Positions 23,102 through 34,855 are shown, counted from the first letter of the stretch. The stretch is DNA of 64,000 bases from Ulota crispa (GCA_963920765.1 OY987244.1:1800501-1864500); one strand, 5' to 3'. Notes: a model not told the origin generated them from the sequence alone. Translations and numbers: made by a program.

Positions 23102-23107
23102 AATAAA
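23102..23107 (+). promoter_or_regulatory. Candidate AATAAA polyadenylation signal, S1-like copy B
   Basis: AATAAA lies 193 bases after the stop codon in conserved 3' flanking sequence. Copy A has GATAAA at the equivalent place. Confidence 0.4.
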
Positions 23108-23739
23108 TTGTTGTGACTAACACAAGCATTGGCAATCATGAATCCCCTCAACGCAAAGGTTGCAAAGTTTTCAAAGTAATTGCTAGTTGCAAACTTCATC
23201 ACAATCAAACTTCTACAATAGTAGCATGTTGTAGTTCTACAACCTTTTGCACTTTTTGTAAATGAATTGTTTTCTTTACAAAATTTTGTATGTTAGCTAG
23301 GTTCAGATAATCCAAGTAAAGAGTTGGTGGTTACTAACTCCTCTTTGCACAGGATTTGCACCTCTAGCACTTTGGAAATAATACATGCTATGTAGGTGGA
23401 AATAGTGTTGTGGAAGTTAAACTACAAAAGTTGGGGGTTATTAAAAACTCAATTACCTTATAATCTTTGAGGAAAAATATTAGTACAAATGTTTCTTGCA
23501 ATAACTCCTTTCAAAAACATGATATTTTTGTCTTGAAAATTCATTTAAGAGAACTATAGGACTTCTTTACCATTATTATGTAAAATGAAAGTTGTTGCAT
23601 TGTTCAACCTTTATTTTGAAAATGCTTGTGTGAGCATTGCCAATTGTATTGCACAAGTGTTAACCACTCACTGCCCGCCCATATGAACAAAACACATCCA
23701 TTTTTCAATGTGTTTTGAGATACCTAGGGCAGTGAGAGG

Positions 23740-24649
23740 TTAACCCTTTAGGGCCACTTCCATTCCAAGCTAGTAATTCTTTTGGAGAAATTAATTGCTT
23801 CAGGCTTTTTAGCAATTAAGTCAGATGTAAAAAGCACAATCCAACTGTACCAATATAAACTGTGGTCTTGGAAGATAAGCACGTAAATTTTTTGGACTTA
23901 TTTATTTGTGACATGTGCTACAGTGGTTAAGTGAAAGGTGGTGCACTGGATTAAGTTTGGATTGTATAAGTTGAATGAATGGCTTCTACAAGCAATTATA
24001 GTAGAATTAGATTTTGAAATTGTGCGCTTTTCTTATATGTGATATGTTGAAGGGCTTGAACTTAGGGTTTTGGGAAAAAGTTGTACCATTTGCTGTATTT
24101 GATGAAGGAAAGGCATGGGTGGTTAGGGTGCAGAAATTGTGGAAAAGATCATGAAATTTTGATCATTTTTAGAAAAATGAGATTTGCATGGTTAGAAAAT
24201 CCAACCAGACTAGTTATTTGAATAGTATTGATCTACGACCATGTGTTTTTTCAAAAGAAGTGTGACAGTATATAAGTAATTTTGACCGTGCAACGCTAAA
24301 AGAACTAGATAGCTCAAGTAGGGGGTATAAAGCCAAAGAATAATTGGGTTGGCTATTGTCATGGCACTATTTACTTGGTCCTTAAAGATACCAGGTGACA
24401 TCATCCTCTTGTTTTGGTGAGTGATTTGTACTAAACACTCAAATTTTCCGATACCCCTTTTGATGAATCACTCTCTTTACAACAAGATGTAATTTCAAAC
24501 TTTGATCAAACAAGTGAGCATGAAAATAAACTTCATTCCTTATATGTTTGTAATTGACCAACCCATGATCAAAAATTAGTAACATAGCCTAAATTTCATT
24601 TAAAAACCTAAGAAGGCAGTTTCTTCCTCCTCCGGCCCTAAGGGGTTAA
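23740..24649. mobile_element. TTAA-flanked element inserted in copy B
   Basis: It begins TTAACCCTTTAGGGCCACTTCC and ends GGCCCTAAGGGGTTAA. Copy A has the empty site: 'gggttgatgactacc' (17649-17663) matches 'aggttaa' + element + 'ttaatgaccgcc', with a single TTGA where B has two TTAA. No transposase frame. Confidence 0.8.
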
Positions 24650-25013
24650 TGACCGCCTTGTTGCTTGAGTTACTTCATCTTTGTTGTGCTCATGAGGTGA
24701 GGTGATATGGTCCAATTCCATAATTTGACATGTTTCAAAGCACGAAAGACATGAGTATCATGTTCTCAAAGCTTTAGCATACTAGGATTGACATAAATGG
24801 GCAATCGGGGCACTTAGAAAAATGCCGGCCTCTTGAAATAATGCCATCTAAATGAAGTTAACGGGTGTAAGTGCTCTGTAGGAGTCGCTCACAAGGTAAG
24901 TGATGCACAACTTGTCAAGCTATCATGCTTGTTTTTGCTAATGAATTGTTTCTAAATTATATGTATGATAGAATCTAAAAATATTTTTCTGGGAAGACCA
25001 AGTCAATGCAACC

Positions 25014-25262
25014 AACACGATATTCGTTTATTTTGGGAAAAACAAATCAGATTTTGGGATATTGAATTTTGCATTTGTGAGAATACTTTAGTGATTTGAA
25101 GTGAAATTCTTGATCATTCCTTCAAGATATTTCATTACTGAAATAATGCCTTGAAGAAATCATTAAAAAATTCACTCTAAATAAGCTAAAAACTCTTAAC
25201 AATGAAAAATTCAGAAGTCCTAAAAACGGAGTCTTTTCCCAAATTAACAAATATCGCTTTAA
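25014..25262. mobile_element. MITE in copy B at the site occupied by a different MITE in copy A
   Basis: Inverted ends of about 20 bp pair 'cgatattcgtttattttggg' with 'cccaaattaacaaatatcg'. Flanking sequence ('aatgcaacca' and 'acatggtgtt') matches the flanks of 19835-20064 in copy A. The two elements are unrelated in sequence. Confidence 0.6.
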
Positions 25263-25740
25263 CCGTACATGGTGTTAATACCATATGGTCTGTGTGCAAC
25301 GTTGAACAGGAAATTCAAAAATATACCAAGTAGTGTATCATGTATTGATAACTAAACATCCTATTTGAATGTGTTGGTTTGTAAGGTAAGTCAAACTTGG
25401 GCATGTAGACAATGGAATTGGTTGTTATATGCATATTAATCATGTTGATGAACAACTTCAATGTAAACGTCAAGCTTTCTATAAATTGTGATACATTCCA
25501 CATTTATTATAATTTGTCACCAGCCTTTCTTGAACTTGCCAAAATGTCACATTGAATGTTTATATGTGTGATGTGGCATTTCCACAAATTTAGAGCTTAT
25601 TTGAAAATGGTCTCCATTGCGTTGTTTAGATATTGAATGAACTTATAACATAAACTTGAATTTTAGTTAGTATTTGAAATTTTGAATATCAGTGTAAAAT
25701 TATAGATGATGCCTATAGGTGATGCCTTGCCTACTAGACA

Positions 25741-28341
25741 GTTGCAAGTAGTTCTCAAGTTGAAAAAATCATTCCATATGAAAGAGCTTGAATCTTGACT
25801 TTGATTGACAAAGAGTTTGACCATTGAATTCATTTTTGGACCTCAAACTCTTTCTGGACTCAAATTTTGTAATAGATTTGGCATGTTCAAAAAGTGCGCA
25901 AATGTTTAAAAAAAAATAGACAAAAAAATGAACATGGATCAAAACAAAAGAAACAAAAACGAGGTTTGAATTAAATTGGGCAGCCCGTTATAGTCGGTAT
26001 TTAACCCTTAAAAGTTCCTGCAACCCAGGATTTTTAACTAGGCCATTTATGAATTTAGGAATGTCAAGAGTCACTTGAACTTTGGCTCATTTGAAAGAGA
26101 AACAAGTTAGCAATGTGGTGGTGTTTTCAAATTTAGAAAAAGTCACTATTGAATTTACAAAAAAAATCAAACCATGGGTGGTCTTGGAATTTTAGTGTTA
26201 AAATTTGGCCTTAGATTTGTGAAAGTCTTCTATTTTACGCACAGTTTTTGAAATTTAAGGGTGAAGTGGTCACTATTGCAAGACCATTTTCTCACTCATT
26301 TTTTACCCTAAAAATACAAGACTTATTTCTATGCATGTGGAACTTGATTACCTTGAGAATAAGCATAAGAATGCCAAATTTTTAAAATGTTATGTGTCCA
26401 AAAGAGCCAATCAAAACACAATTTTAGCTACTCCAAAATATTGGTTTACTTGTAGTACCCATTACATTCTAATTCTCGGATTGAAACCAAACTTTGTAGA
26501 GATGATCAGGACTTGGCTTTCTACAATAGAACCTCCCTAAACTAACATGGTTGGGTTTCCAAGAATCATATTAGTTTAAGTAAGTTATTAGTTAATTTTG
26601 TGGAAGTGTAAATGAAGTAACCTTGAAGTTAGTGCCAGGATAGCATTATAGGTAGCTTGGGTTTTTTATATTATGGCTTTGACATTGAGATTTGTGTTAT
26701 ACATTAGTTTATAGAGCATATTAGTTTAGAGAGGTATTATTTTAGGAAGGTTCTACTATATAAGATCTTAAGATTACATTGGCCTAAAAATGACTCATTG
26801 TTTGTTAAGCTTCACCCTTTCATAACTTACAAAATTGAAGTTCAAAACACCTTCAAAATGGCTTAAAATGTTAAGGTTTAAGGTTACTTGAGGTTTGTGG
26901 AGGGGCCATGGATCATTTGTGCAAGACTTTTTTTAAATGCAATTTGAAACCCTAATTTTTGTGCTTTTTTAGGGAGTGGGAAAATTTCATAATCAATCTC
27001 CTATCAATCTTAGAATAGAATCGAGAACCGTAGGATTTCATATGGTGAAAGAAAATATTCAAATTCAATTCTCATGGAAAATGTAACAAAGATGATTGCT
27101 TTGAGTTCCTAGAGGCAATTGGACAAATGTTTTGTCTCACTGAGAGAATAAAACATGTATAAATATTATTTTGAAGTTTATAAGTTAGTAAAGGAAACCC
27201 AAAATGTTTTTGAGTTAGATGAAACCATGGAGGAAAAACCTCTCATCTAGAGCTTCAGGTAACCAAACATTAACTTCACCAAAACCATCATGTGTGGTGG
27301 GTTCAAAATTATTGTGGTTCACAATGATTTTGTTTAATTTTCAAAACCATTACAACAATTGAGAACACAAATACTAAAGCTTGCATCATTCAAAAGCTAG
27401 AATGTGCTTTTGAATTCTTTGAAGAGATTTAATCCGTGGTAAATTGTAAAAGATAAAAATTAGTAAAACATTGCACAAATAATGTGGTCCGTAGTACATG
27501 GTGATTTTGGTGTAGTGACCTTTAGTGAGAGCATCCTCAATCCAATCCGCCACATGCCCCTTGCTTAGTACAGTCCCTAGACAATAGATTTTGCCGCCCC
27601 TTTTCACCATTCACAAAACTTGGGATATTATAAAATACAAAAGTTGTTTTAATATTTTGTACCATTTCATATTTAATTCTAACTTGCAACCCAATTAAGT
27701 ATACCAAAAATTTGATTCCAAAAAACTAAAACCCAATTTTTGATGAATTATTTTGTACATGAATCATGGTTTTGCATGATGGTTAGTTGAAAAACATTGG
27801 TGATGAATTTTTGAGATTTGATTGCACAGATATGTAGAAAATGTTCATACGCACATCTTTTCTTCTAACAAAAATTTTCAAAAAGCTTCAAATTCTATTG
27901 ACATATATTTCAATGTTGGGTTTTCATGTCCCAATTTTGTAAAAAATAATATTCTCTATGGTAATTAGATTTTGCTATTTAATTCACAAATTATGGTTGC
28001 GTTTGTACCTTTGAGCACAATGATACACTTACTTTGCCAAAAACTAGCAAAATAAACATAGATATTTGCTTTACCAAATTGAGCCATACTGGCCAAACAT
28101 ATTTTCTAGTGATTCTACAATTCTACATAAATACATGTTCATCTCACTTTCATTTCCAAGGGACACAATCATTCTGACTATATCTTCTCATTACATCTCC
28201 TTTGCAAACATGTAATGAACTTATGAACCAATCAAGACTCACCTTGCTTTGAATGTTAAAAGAGGTGCCACCAAGACTTATAATTAAATACAAAAATTTA
28301 TGTAAAATTAGTTTTGGAGAGTTATTTGAAAAACTAGCTAT
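25741..28341. other. Intergenic AT-rich sequence
   Basis: No gene supported. Besides the TA-flanked MITE at 26529-26753, a TTAA-element-like start (TTAACCCTTAAAAG) lies at 26001 without a clear partner. A single MITE-type end (GAGCATCCTCAATCCAATCC) lies at about 27531. The minus-strand frame 27386-27610 overlaps that MITE end and has no recognisable domain. Confidence 0.45.
26529..26753. mobile_element. TA-flanked MITE (Tc1/mariner-like)
   Basis: The left end GAACCTCCCTAAACTAA and the inverse of the right end GAACCTTCCTAAAATAA pair. TA lies directly outside both ends (26527-26528, 26754-26755). The interior repeats the word 'ttagtttaga/ttagtttaag'. At 225 bp it has no coding capacity. Confidence 0.55.
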
Positions 28342-29686
28342 AAGGTAGTTGGCTCTACTAGCAACCATTTAACACTTGTAAGCCCAAGCCCATTTTTTCT
28401 AGAAAAACACTAGAGATTGCAATTTTCAGTCATTTGATCCCAAGAATAACAATTCTATTAATTTTACAAATTTAACCATAGGATCTTGCATCAAACATAT
28501 GGAGGAAGACATGATGAATTTTTCATGAAGTTTAACCGTAAAAATTGAGAGATATGAGCATTGAAGCTAGTACAAATAGTTTTTGTGACCTCTGCCCCAA
28601 ATTTTTAGGTCCCTTTGACTACATATTGTGAACAATTTTTGCATTATAGATGCAAGAGGTATTTTTTCAACGTGCTATAAATCATGTTAGGCATATTTCC
28701 CCAATTTTTCATGCCTAACAAAGACTTGGAACATTCCCTTCATGCCTGAGCCTTCATGAGCTTGCATTGCAAACACTTGTTGGAAAATCTAGCTACACTA
28801 AGGTTTTTTGCAAACCAAATTTCCAATGGTCTTTGTTGATAAATTGAAAATCCCAATGGCAGATTGGAAGGTTTTGATTTTATTCAAAAATCACAACAAA
28901 AAAAATTGAAAAATCAATAAATCTCTAATAGCTATTGCAATTCAAAAGTTAATGTATTTATCAAAGACAAATATAAATCTATCTAGTACACTATTGCTTT
29001 TTGTATATTCTAGTGAAGGGTCATGCCTTCATTGGTGGCCCCTAAGAGAAGTCAACAAAATTTGGCATGCCCGGCCTGCCCCTTGAACAAAAAAAAGACA
29101 TAAAACATCAATAACTTTTGAGCCGTGAATTTTATTTCAATATAAATTGTACTCCGGTGTAGTCCTTGCAAAACTCTATTTCAAAAACAAACTTCAAACA
29201 AATAGACCAAAAATCCCAATAGAACAAGCATGCACAAAATCCATTTTGTCCCTTATAGGGACAATGGGCCTTTAGGGGTTAAACCTAAGGTTTTTTTTCT
29301 TGGCAAACTTTTGCCTAAATCTGACTTGAAAATGTCTTTGGCTAGCACTACACTAAGAATTTCAACTAAAAATGAGGACGAAATTGTCAGATGTCTACTT
29401 GAGCAAATACACATTTTGCTATATTTTGGATGAAAGTAGCTTATATTAGCAAAAAAATGGATGAATGTGCACACATCATTCATTCTATCTAGTTTTAGCT
29501 ACTTTTTCCTTATCTACGTGCACTTTGGCATGCGGGGCGCTCTACCTCAACAAATACAAAAACAAATCCCTAGTTAAACCTATCCCATCAATGATAGTAA
29601 TAGAAATTTGAAGGAACATGTCACTCATTCCTAAATAGGGAATAAGTTACATTTAGAACATGGTTGCTTTTAGAGCCAACTACCTT
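28342..29686. mobile_element. AAGGTAG-family element split by a nested TTAA element
   Basis: The left arm AAGGTAGTTGGCTCT..AGCAACCAT at 28342-28368 pairs with the right arm ATGGTTGC..AGAGCCAACTACCTT at 29661-29686. Between them lies the TTAA element 28369-29282. Sequence 29283-29560 also resembles 53340-53570. Confidence 0.6.
28369..29282. mobile_element. TTAA-flanked element, subfamily iv (nested)
   Basis: It runs from TTAACACTTGTAAGCCCAAG to CCTTTAGGGGTTAA. It is inverted relative to 43026-43899 and 61309-62505, sharing the 'ggcatgcc', 'gaagggtcatgccttcattgg' type blocks and the subterminal palindrome at 29247-29265. No transposase. Confidence 0.65.
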
Positions 29687-29773
29687 ATTTACAACATATG
29701 ATACTAGACTAGGAGCAACTCTTGCAAAGCGTGGCTTTTCATCCATTTTGATGTGTGTCAAAGTGTGTAAGCA

Positions 29774-30427
29774 TTAATTCCTCAACGCCCATGGACTTTC
29801 TTGAGTATCTCAAAATCTGCTCTTGGATGAACAAAATGGCAACATTTTGATAAGTTGCATTAATTTTTTTTAAACTGTAACCGTACAAATTCAAACTAGA
29901 TATGTTAGAGATCACATAGGAAAAAAAACACAACAACATCACTTATAGATTGAAAGATTATAAGATTTGATCATGTAGATGTTAAAATTGTGAAAATGAT
30001 TTGAAGTCTTTCAATCCTCTTTTCACATTCCAAATATAAAATTGAGGGTACCAAAAAAAATGAGTTTGTAAAGTATAACATGTGTAACCCTAATCAGTTT
30101 ATGACTTCTTAAAATCTATTGTACAACTTTTTAAATTAAGTTTCCAATGTATTTGTTTCTCTAGGTTCTAGTGTAGTTGAGGCTCATTTCCAAGAGCTTT
30201 CAATACTAGAAAAGTGAAGATTTGCAATGGACACTGTTGCAAAAAATCTTGAATAGACAAATCATAATCATTCATTTTCAAAATCAAATTTTTGATACTA
30301 AAACAAGACTTCAATAAGAATAATTTAAAAAACAACCTTTGAAATTAATCTTCAAGAAAAGTAAGTCATTTCCAAAATGAAATGTAAAGGTGGGCAGTTT
30401 TGGTCCCCTTAGGTGGTGAGGAGTTAA
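29774..30427. mobile_element. Decayed TTAA element, subfamily iii
   Basis: It matches 524-1187 in order and orientation, including the 'gtaaccgtacaaattcaaact' region. Ends TTAATTCCTCAACGCCC and GGTGAGGAGTTAA are decayed. Confidence 0.55.
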
Positions 30428-30438
30428 GAACGCTATGA

Positions 30439-31088
30439 GAGCATCCCCAATCCAGCCGTAACAACAAACCCTAGCATGTTGTCAGACTAAGTATGACTGC
30501 AGGGCAAGAGGAGGGCAAGGCCACTTCCCATCTCTCCAACCCCAATGCACACACTTTATAGCACTCACTAAACACATTTTTTTAATTGTTTATGTCTTTT
30601 TTAAGTATTTATGTGAAGAGATTCATGTTAAAAACATCTGAAATTACGTCAACATCAAAGAATCACACACTCTATATTCATGACTCTCCAAAGAGTGCAA
30701 ATATGCAAGGGAGACGCTCTTATGTGGAGAGCCTTGAAAAATGCAATTGCAAGTAGCTGGTGCATTGGAGCCCATGTTTTCACTCAAACCCTGTTTAACC
30801 CTTAAAGGACCATAGGGCATAGTATATACGCTTTTGTATAATTGGCATTTGCTATCAAAAAGAAGTTTTAATTTGGGATATCTAGTAGCTCATTAGAACG
30901 GCTTTGATCTATTCTCTAGCTTCTTTGTTGATCTCAAATGTAGTAAAGGTGTGAATCTATTCCAAATACAAAAAAAATATCTTGTAATCTACTAGTCGCA
31001 ACGACACGCTATGTCCTTTAGGGATTAACACTCCATAAGCTTACAAGTTTTTGCCTGCCTATGTGTTACAGCTAGTTTGGGGATGCTC
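30439..31088. mobile_element. PIF/Harbinger-like MITE carrying a nested TTAA element
   Basis: Ends GAGCATCCCCAATCC and TTTGGGGATGCTC are inverted. Flanks are TGA and TGC, a possible decayed 3-bp duplication. It is similar internally to 52553-52981 ('atatgca.ggg', 'gctcttatgtgg.gagcc'). The 234-bp TTAA element 30795-31028 interrupts it. Confidence 0.65.
30795..31028. mobile_element. 234-bp TTAA element, subfamily v (nested)
   Basis: It begins TTAACCCTTAAAGGACCATA and ends ATGTCCTTTAGGGATTAA. It is an inverted copy of 31937-32170, which has exactly the same length, and it is inserted in the GAGCATC MITE. Confidence 0.75.
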
Positions 31089-31501
31089 TGCATAACATTG
31101 TTAACCGGCTTGTTCTCCTCCCCTCGGGCGGAGGGATCCCCGATACCTGAGAGGAGAATTCAGTTTAAGATTGGACCAGTTAATTGGCTTGGGCTTCTGA
31201 CCTTGTGGTTCAGATTCGCTGGGGTCCTCATATTGAGGGACCAAAAGGGAACCCCAGTGAAGGTTAACAATGTTATGTGAGAGGAGGAAAGTCACCCGGA
31301 AGGTTATAAAACTCATTGAACACTCGCCAGACAGCACAGAAATTACACAGGTGGAAAGAATCGACTCCCTTGATACAGTTGCAAATCCATGGCTGAGCAC
31401 GCGGCTCTGCCTTGCTTGCAGACCAAGCCAGGCATGCTGGTACACTTACAAACTGTCATGCAAAAGCGGCGTCACAAGGCTCGGTGTACTGCACTGCACA
31501 T
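31089..31501. other. GC-richer island of unknown origin
   Basis: This stretch is clearly less AT-rich than its neighbours. Frames are open on both strands for 60-110 codons but overlap one another and show no domain I recognise. It could be a decayed retrotransposon fragment or other inserted DNA; the sequence does not decide. Confidence 0.35.
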
Positions 31502-31828
31502 AGGGTAGTGTGCTCATAAATCGTCCATTTAAGGGCTGAAACTGAATTTTGGGGAGGTGAAACTTCTTGAACTATTTTTCAGTATTTTTTTTGAAAGACA
31601 AGAAGAATTGACATCTAATCCAAGTTATTTCATATTTTTTGAAGCTTTGTGGAATTAGGTATAAAATTTTGAAGTGAAAGAGCCATAGGTCTCTAAAATT
31701 GTCCACCTCCTCAAATGTACACTCCTTGTACATTTTGAAAACCTATGAAAAAAAAGCTTGTATAGCAAGGGAACATTTGAGAAGGTGGGCAATTTCAATG
31801 CTTGGACGGTTTATGTGCACACTACCTT
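31502..31828. mobile_element. AAGGTAG-family MITE with about 25-bp inverted ends
   Basis: The left end AGGGTAGTGTGCTCATAAA.CGTCCA pairs with the inverse of the right end AAGGTAGTGTGCACATAAA.CGTCCA (about 25 bp, few mismatches). Its interior matches parts of 35783-36665 ('ctgaattttgg.gaggtgaa'). Confidence 0.75.
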
Positions 31829-31936
31829 ACGTGCTAGTGTGTCTAGGGTGAAAAGCTCACCATGTTTTACAAACAAGATTAAAAGTAATAATCTGCCCCT
31901 ATGTTGAAGTTGGTCCGATTTCTCATGTCCTTTGGT

Positions 31937-32170
31937 TTAACCCCTAAACATTCGAGCGTGCTGCTGCTACTAGTACAATATGAGGTATTTTTCTTGTATT
32001 TGGAATAGTTTCACAACTTTATTACATTTGAGATTAACAAAGAAGTTAGAGAATAGATAAAAGTGATTCCACTGAGCTACTTGAGATCTCAAATTAAAAC
32101 CTTTTATTGGTAGCAAATGCCAATTATACAACATCGTATAAACTATGTTGTATGGTTGTTTAAGGGTTAA
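31937..32170. mobile_element. 234-bp TTAA element, subfamily v
   Basis: Ends TTAACCCCTAAACATTCGAG and TTGTTTAAGGGTTAA. Its reverse complement matches 30795-31028 over most of its length, for example 'tagcaaatgccaattataca'. Confidence 0.75.
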
Positions 32171-33023
32171 GACATAATCAAGATTTTTGAATCCAAGTAT
32201 GAATTGAAAGTTCTCAAATTTGATCTCTAGATGGTAAAAATCTAAACTATTAAATTTGACAAGTGAAAAATCAAAAGCTTTATTGCCTTGACCTTGCATA
32301 CAGCCCACGGTGAATCGACCCCCTCATTGCCCCTGCCTAAATGAATGAGGCCTGGGGTTCTATCCATTTCACATTCATATTTTTAGACAAGGGTGAAAAA
32401 GTTTTGTAATTCTTCAAGCAAGGGCAAAAGTAATAATTTGCCCCCTATTTTGATGTTGTTCAATAATACCTTTCTGCGATGTTGCAAACTAAATCAGGGT
32501 CTCTAAATCCAATTATGAATCCAAATTTTCAAAATCTAATCCCCTAATGCTTTTTCACATTGGTCGTTTGGGCAATTTAAGGTCCAATTGCCTCAAAAAA
32601 AAAAGGCTAGCTTCAAGCCTATAGGAAAAAAAAAAGGTGAATTGTTTTCAAAAATTGCCAAATTGCAATAATGAAAATTGCGTTGCAGCCTAGGTTTTCA
32701 TAAAATCCTTATCAAATTGAAAATTGATGCCATCATTTTAAAATTATTTGAGCATTTTAATTTTTTTGAAGAGTTGCCTAATCCAATTCAATTTAGTACT
32801 TAAGTAATGGCAATGGTTATAAGGATGTTTTCAAAAAATGACCAATGAATATTTTTTACCTACAAAAAAAATCCCATGATGCTCCAAAAATCCATGAGTT
32901 GGGGCCACCTTCAACTCCAACCAAAATAGGGACAGAGCCAGCAAGCTACAAACCATTTTCAAAAAATGCCACTCAAGCATTGGTGAGAAAAACCAAAAAA
33001 ATACCCTGGTCCCACAACCTCAT
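32171..33023. other. Intergenic AT-rich sequence
   Basis: No gene supported. About 32400-32470 echoes part of 31860-31920 ('gcccctatgttgaagttg'), suggesting another decayed dispersed repeat. Confidence 0.4.
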
Positions 33024-33256
33024 AAGGTAAAGGGTTCTAAAACGGAGCGGGCTCTAAAATGGTGCACTTCTAGGAATGGCTAACATGTTCCTCTCACATA
33101 TCTACTATTGTCATTAATGCGTTAGGTGGGATTAGCTATAAAGCTAATCCCACCTAACTCATTAATGACAATAGTAGATATGTGAGAGGAACATGTCAGC
33201 CATTCCTAGAAGTGCACCATTTTAGAGCCCGCTCCATTTTAGAGCCCTCTACCTTA
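33024..33256. mobile_element. Near-perfect foldback MITE, AAGGTAG family
   Basis: Arms of about 110 bp are almost perfect inverse copies around 'agctataaagct', bounded by AAGGTA and TACCTT. The low mismatch suggests a young insertion or a sequence kept homogeneous. It is related to 19835-20064. Confidence 0.85.
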
Positions 33257-34098
33257 AAGCCACTGACTGAGTTCCTAGCCCCATTCATCCAGGAAAAGGA
33301 CAATGAGGGATTGAGGGTTAGTTCACCCCTGGCCTCACTCACAAACAAGTATGTGCAGTAAACAGAGCCGGTGTCAGGCACTGGTACCGCCACGGCGAAG
33401 AACAATCTGGGTCGAGACTCGAGAGTCGGAGCGTCAGGAATTAGGGCAGCTTTGAAGCACCACAATGACCACATAACTTACTCAGTCGTCAGGAGACTCA
33501 GGACAGCAGTCAGTGCTACGCTGCCCTGATCCCGATCCCAAACTGGATTTTTCATGATTGGCGATAAACTCTGCAAACTTTCTAATAAAATCAATATCCA
33601 TGACAGTGTGATTCACATTTGTCGTACCTCGGAACAAAATTAGCAAAAACAGTTGCTGAATTTAACCACATCTGTGTGCACACCGGAAATGCAGCAGGTG
33701 TGTTGCGGAATGCGGATGCCGGATCACGGATGGCACTATTAACTTACGGCAAATCTGGCCGCTGAGCTATATAATTACAATACTTGCGCCCCGCCAACGC
33801 TCTGTCAGATTTTGTGATCCTTGCCACGCCGCTCATGCGGCCTTCTCTTAAACTAAGTTAAATTTTAAGAAAAATCTTCGCATTCGATTCGGTTGCATCA
33901 ATTAGTATAACAATACACAAAGATCACGCAAATAGGTTCGTACCTAACCTTCGGAGAAACACGACAATATTCATTCATTCACAAAAGTCTACTAAATTTC
34001 GAATCATTTTCTTTACTTCTCAAACCCTAATAAAGGCGGCTCTCGAAATTTTTGCACAACAAGCCAAAAATTCAAATTCCAAATTCTATTACTCACAC
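33257..34098. other. GC-moderate unique sequence, possible exon or gene relic
   Basis: Base composition here is closer to that of the genes. The minus-strand frame 33196-33474 (92 codons) runs from the MITE into this region and has no recognised motif. No convincing splice model could be built. Confidence 0.3.
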
Positions 34099-34101
34099 TT
34101 A

Positions 34102-34538
34102 GGGGCGGTTCAGAATGTGCCCGAGGCAAAGAAGCAGAAGATGAGACTTGGTGTTTCACACTATGCCTTGAGTTCCACATTCCACTTGCTTACATGGCAT
34201 CTACATTGCAGTACTTTTGGAAGTTTTAACACCAAGAAAAGTGAGACTTCACTCAAGGTTTGAGTCGACCAATATGCTAAACCCAACTTTGAGCCCAAGT
34301 CACATCTTTTCTAACTCACAAAGTTGGGATTTTGCACTCTCGCGGGACTTTGTCACATGGGACGAGGGACACAGTTTGAATTCAAATTCAAGGGAACTAT
34401 GTCAATTTGGACATTTTTTGTAAAGTTGGACATGTTGATTTGGACATTTTTGTCACTACAGACGTTTTTTTGTCCAACACATTTAATCATCTTCAACATG
34501 TCAATTTGGACAATTTTTCTTGTGGTTCAAACCACCCC
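34102..34538. mobile_element. PIF/Harbinger-like MITE (GGGGCGGTTC ends)
   Basis: Ends GGGGCGGTTCAGAATG and GGTTCAAACCACCCC are inverted. TTA lies on both sides (34099-34101 and 34539-34541). A 3-bp TTA duplication is typical of PIF/Harbinger or Tourist elements. The right TTA is shared with the next element. Confidence 0.65.
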
Positions 34539-34541
34539 TTA

Positions 34542-34855
34542 GAGCATCTCCACCGGTCTAAACTCACTCAAAGTTTTCCATATGGTTTGGCGAGGCCTGA
34601 AGGCTCTCAATCTCCACCCATGCTCTTTGAAAAGGTGGCCTTACACTCCAACGCACCCCATAAATAAGCAGATAACCACTTATTTAAAGAAATAAAGAAT
34701 AAAGCTCACTAAACTTAAGGTGAATAGTGCATGAATAGTGGCTTGAAGAGTGACTTGCTAGACTCACCAAATAAGAGAGTTTGAGCATGGCTTGAGAGGG
34801 GCCCGACTACTTTTCATCTGCTTTGGGCAAGCCAGAGCCACCGGTGGAGATGCTC
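34542..34855. mobile_element. PIF/Harbinger-like MITE (GAGCATCTCC ends)
   Basis: Perfect inverted ends GAGCATCTCCACCGGT and ACCGGTGGAGATGCTC are flanked by TTA at 34539-34541 and 34856-34858. Length 314 bp, non-coding. Related ends occur at 55499-55916. Confidence 0.85.

Larger units (their letters stand above)
20702..25740. repeat. Tandem duplication, copy B (carries intact S1-like gene)
   Basis: Collinear partner of 12256-20525. It contains the intact S1-like gene plus two insertions absent from A: 23740-24649 (TTAA element) and 25014-25262 (MITE). The two copies differ by many scattered substitutions, so the duplication is not very recent. Confidence 0.85.

Noticed and set aside
31089..31501. 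GC-rich island as an LTR retrotransposon or organelle insertion
   Set aside because: No second LTR, primer-binding site or recognisable organelle gene could be identified, so origin is left open.
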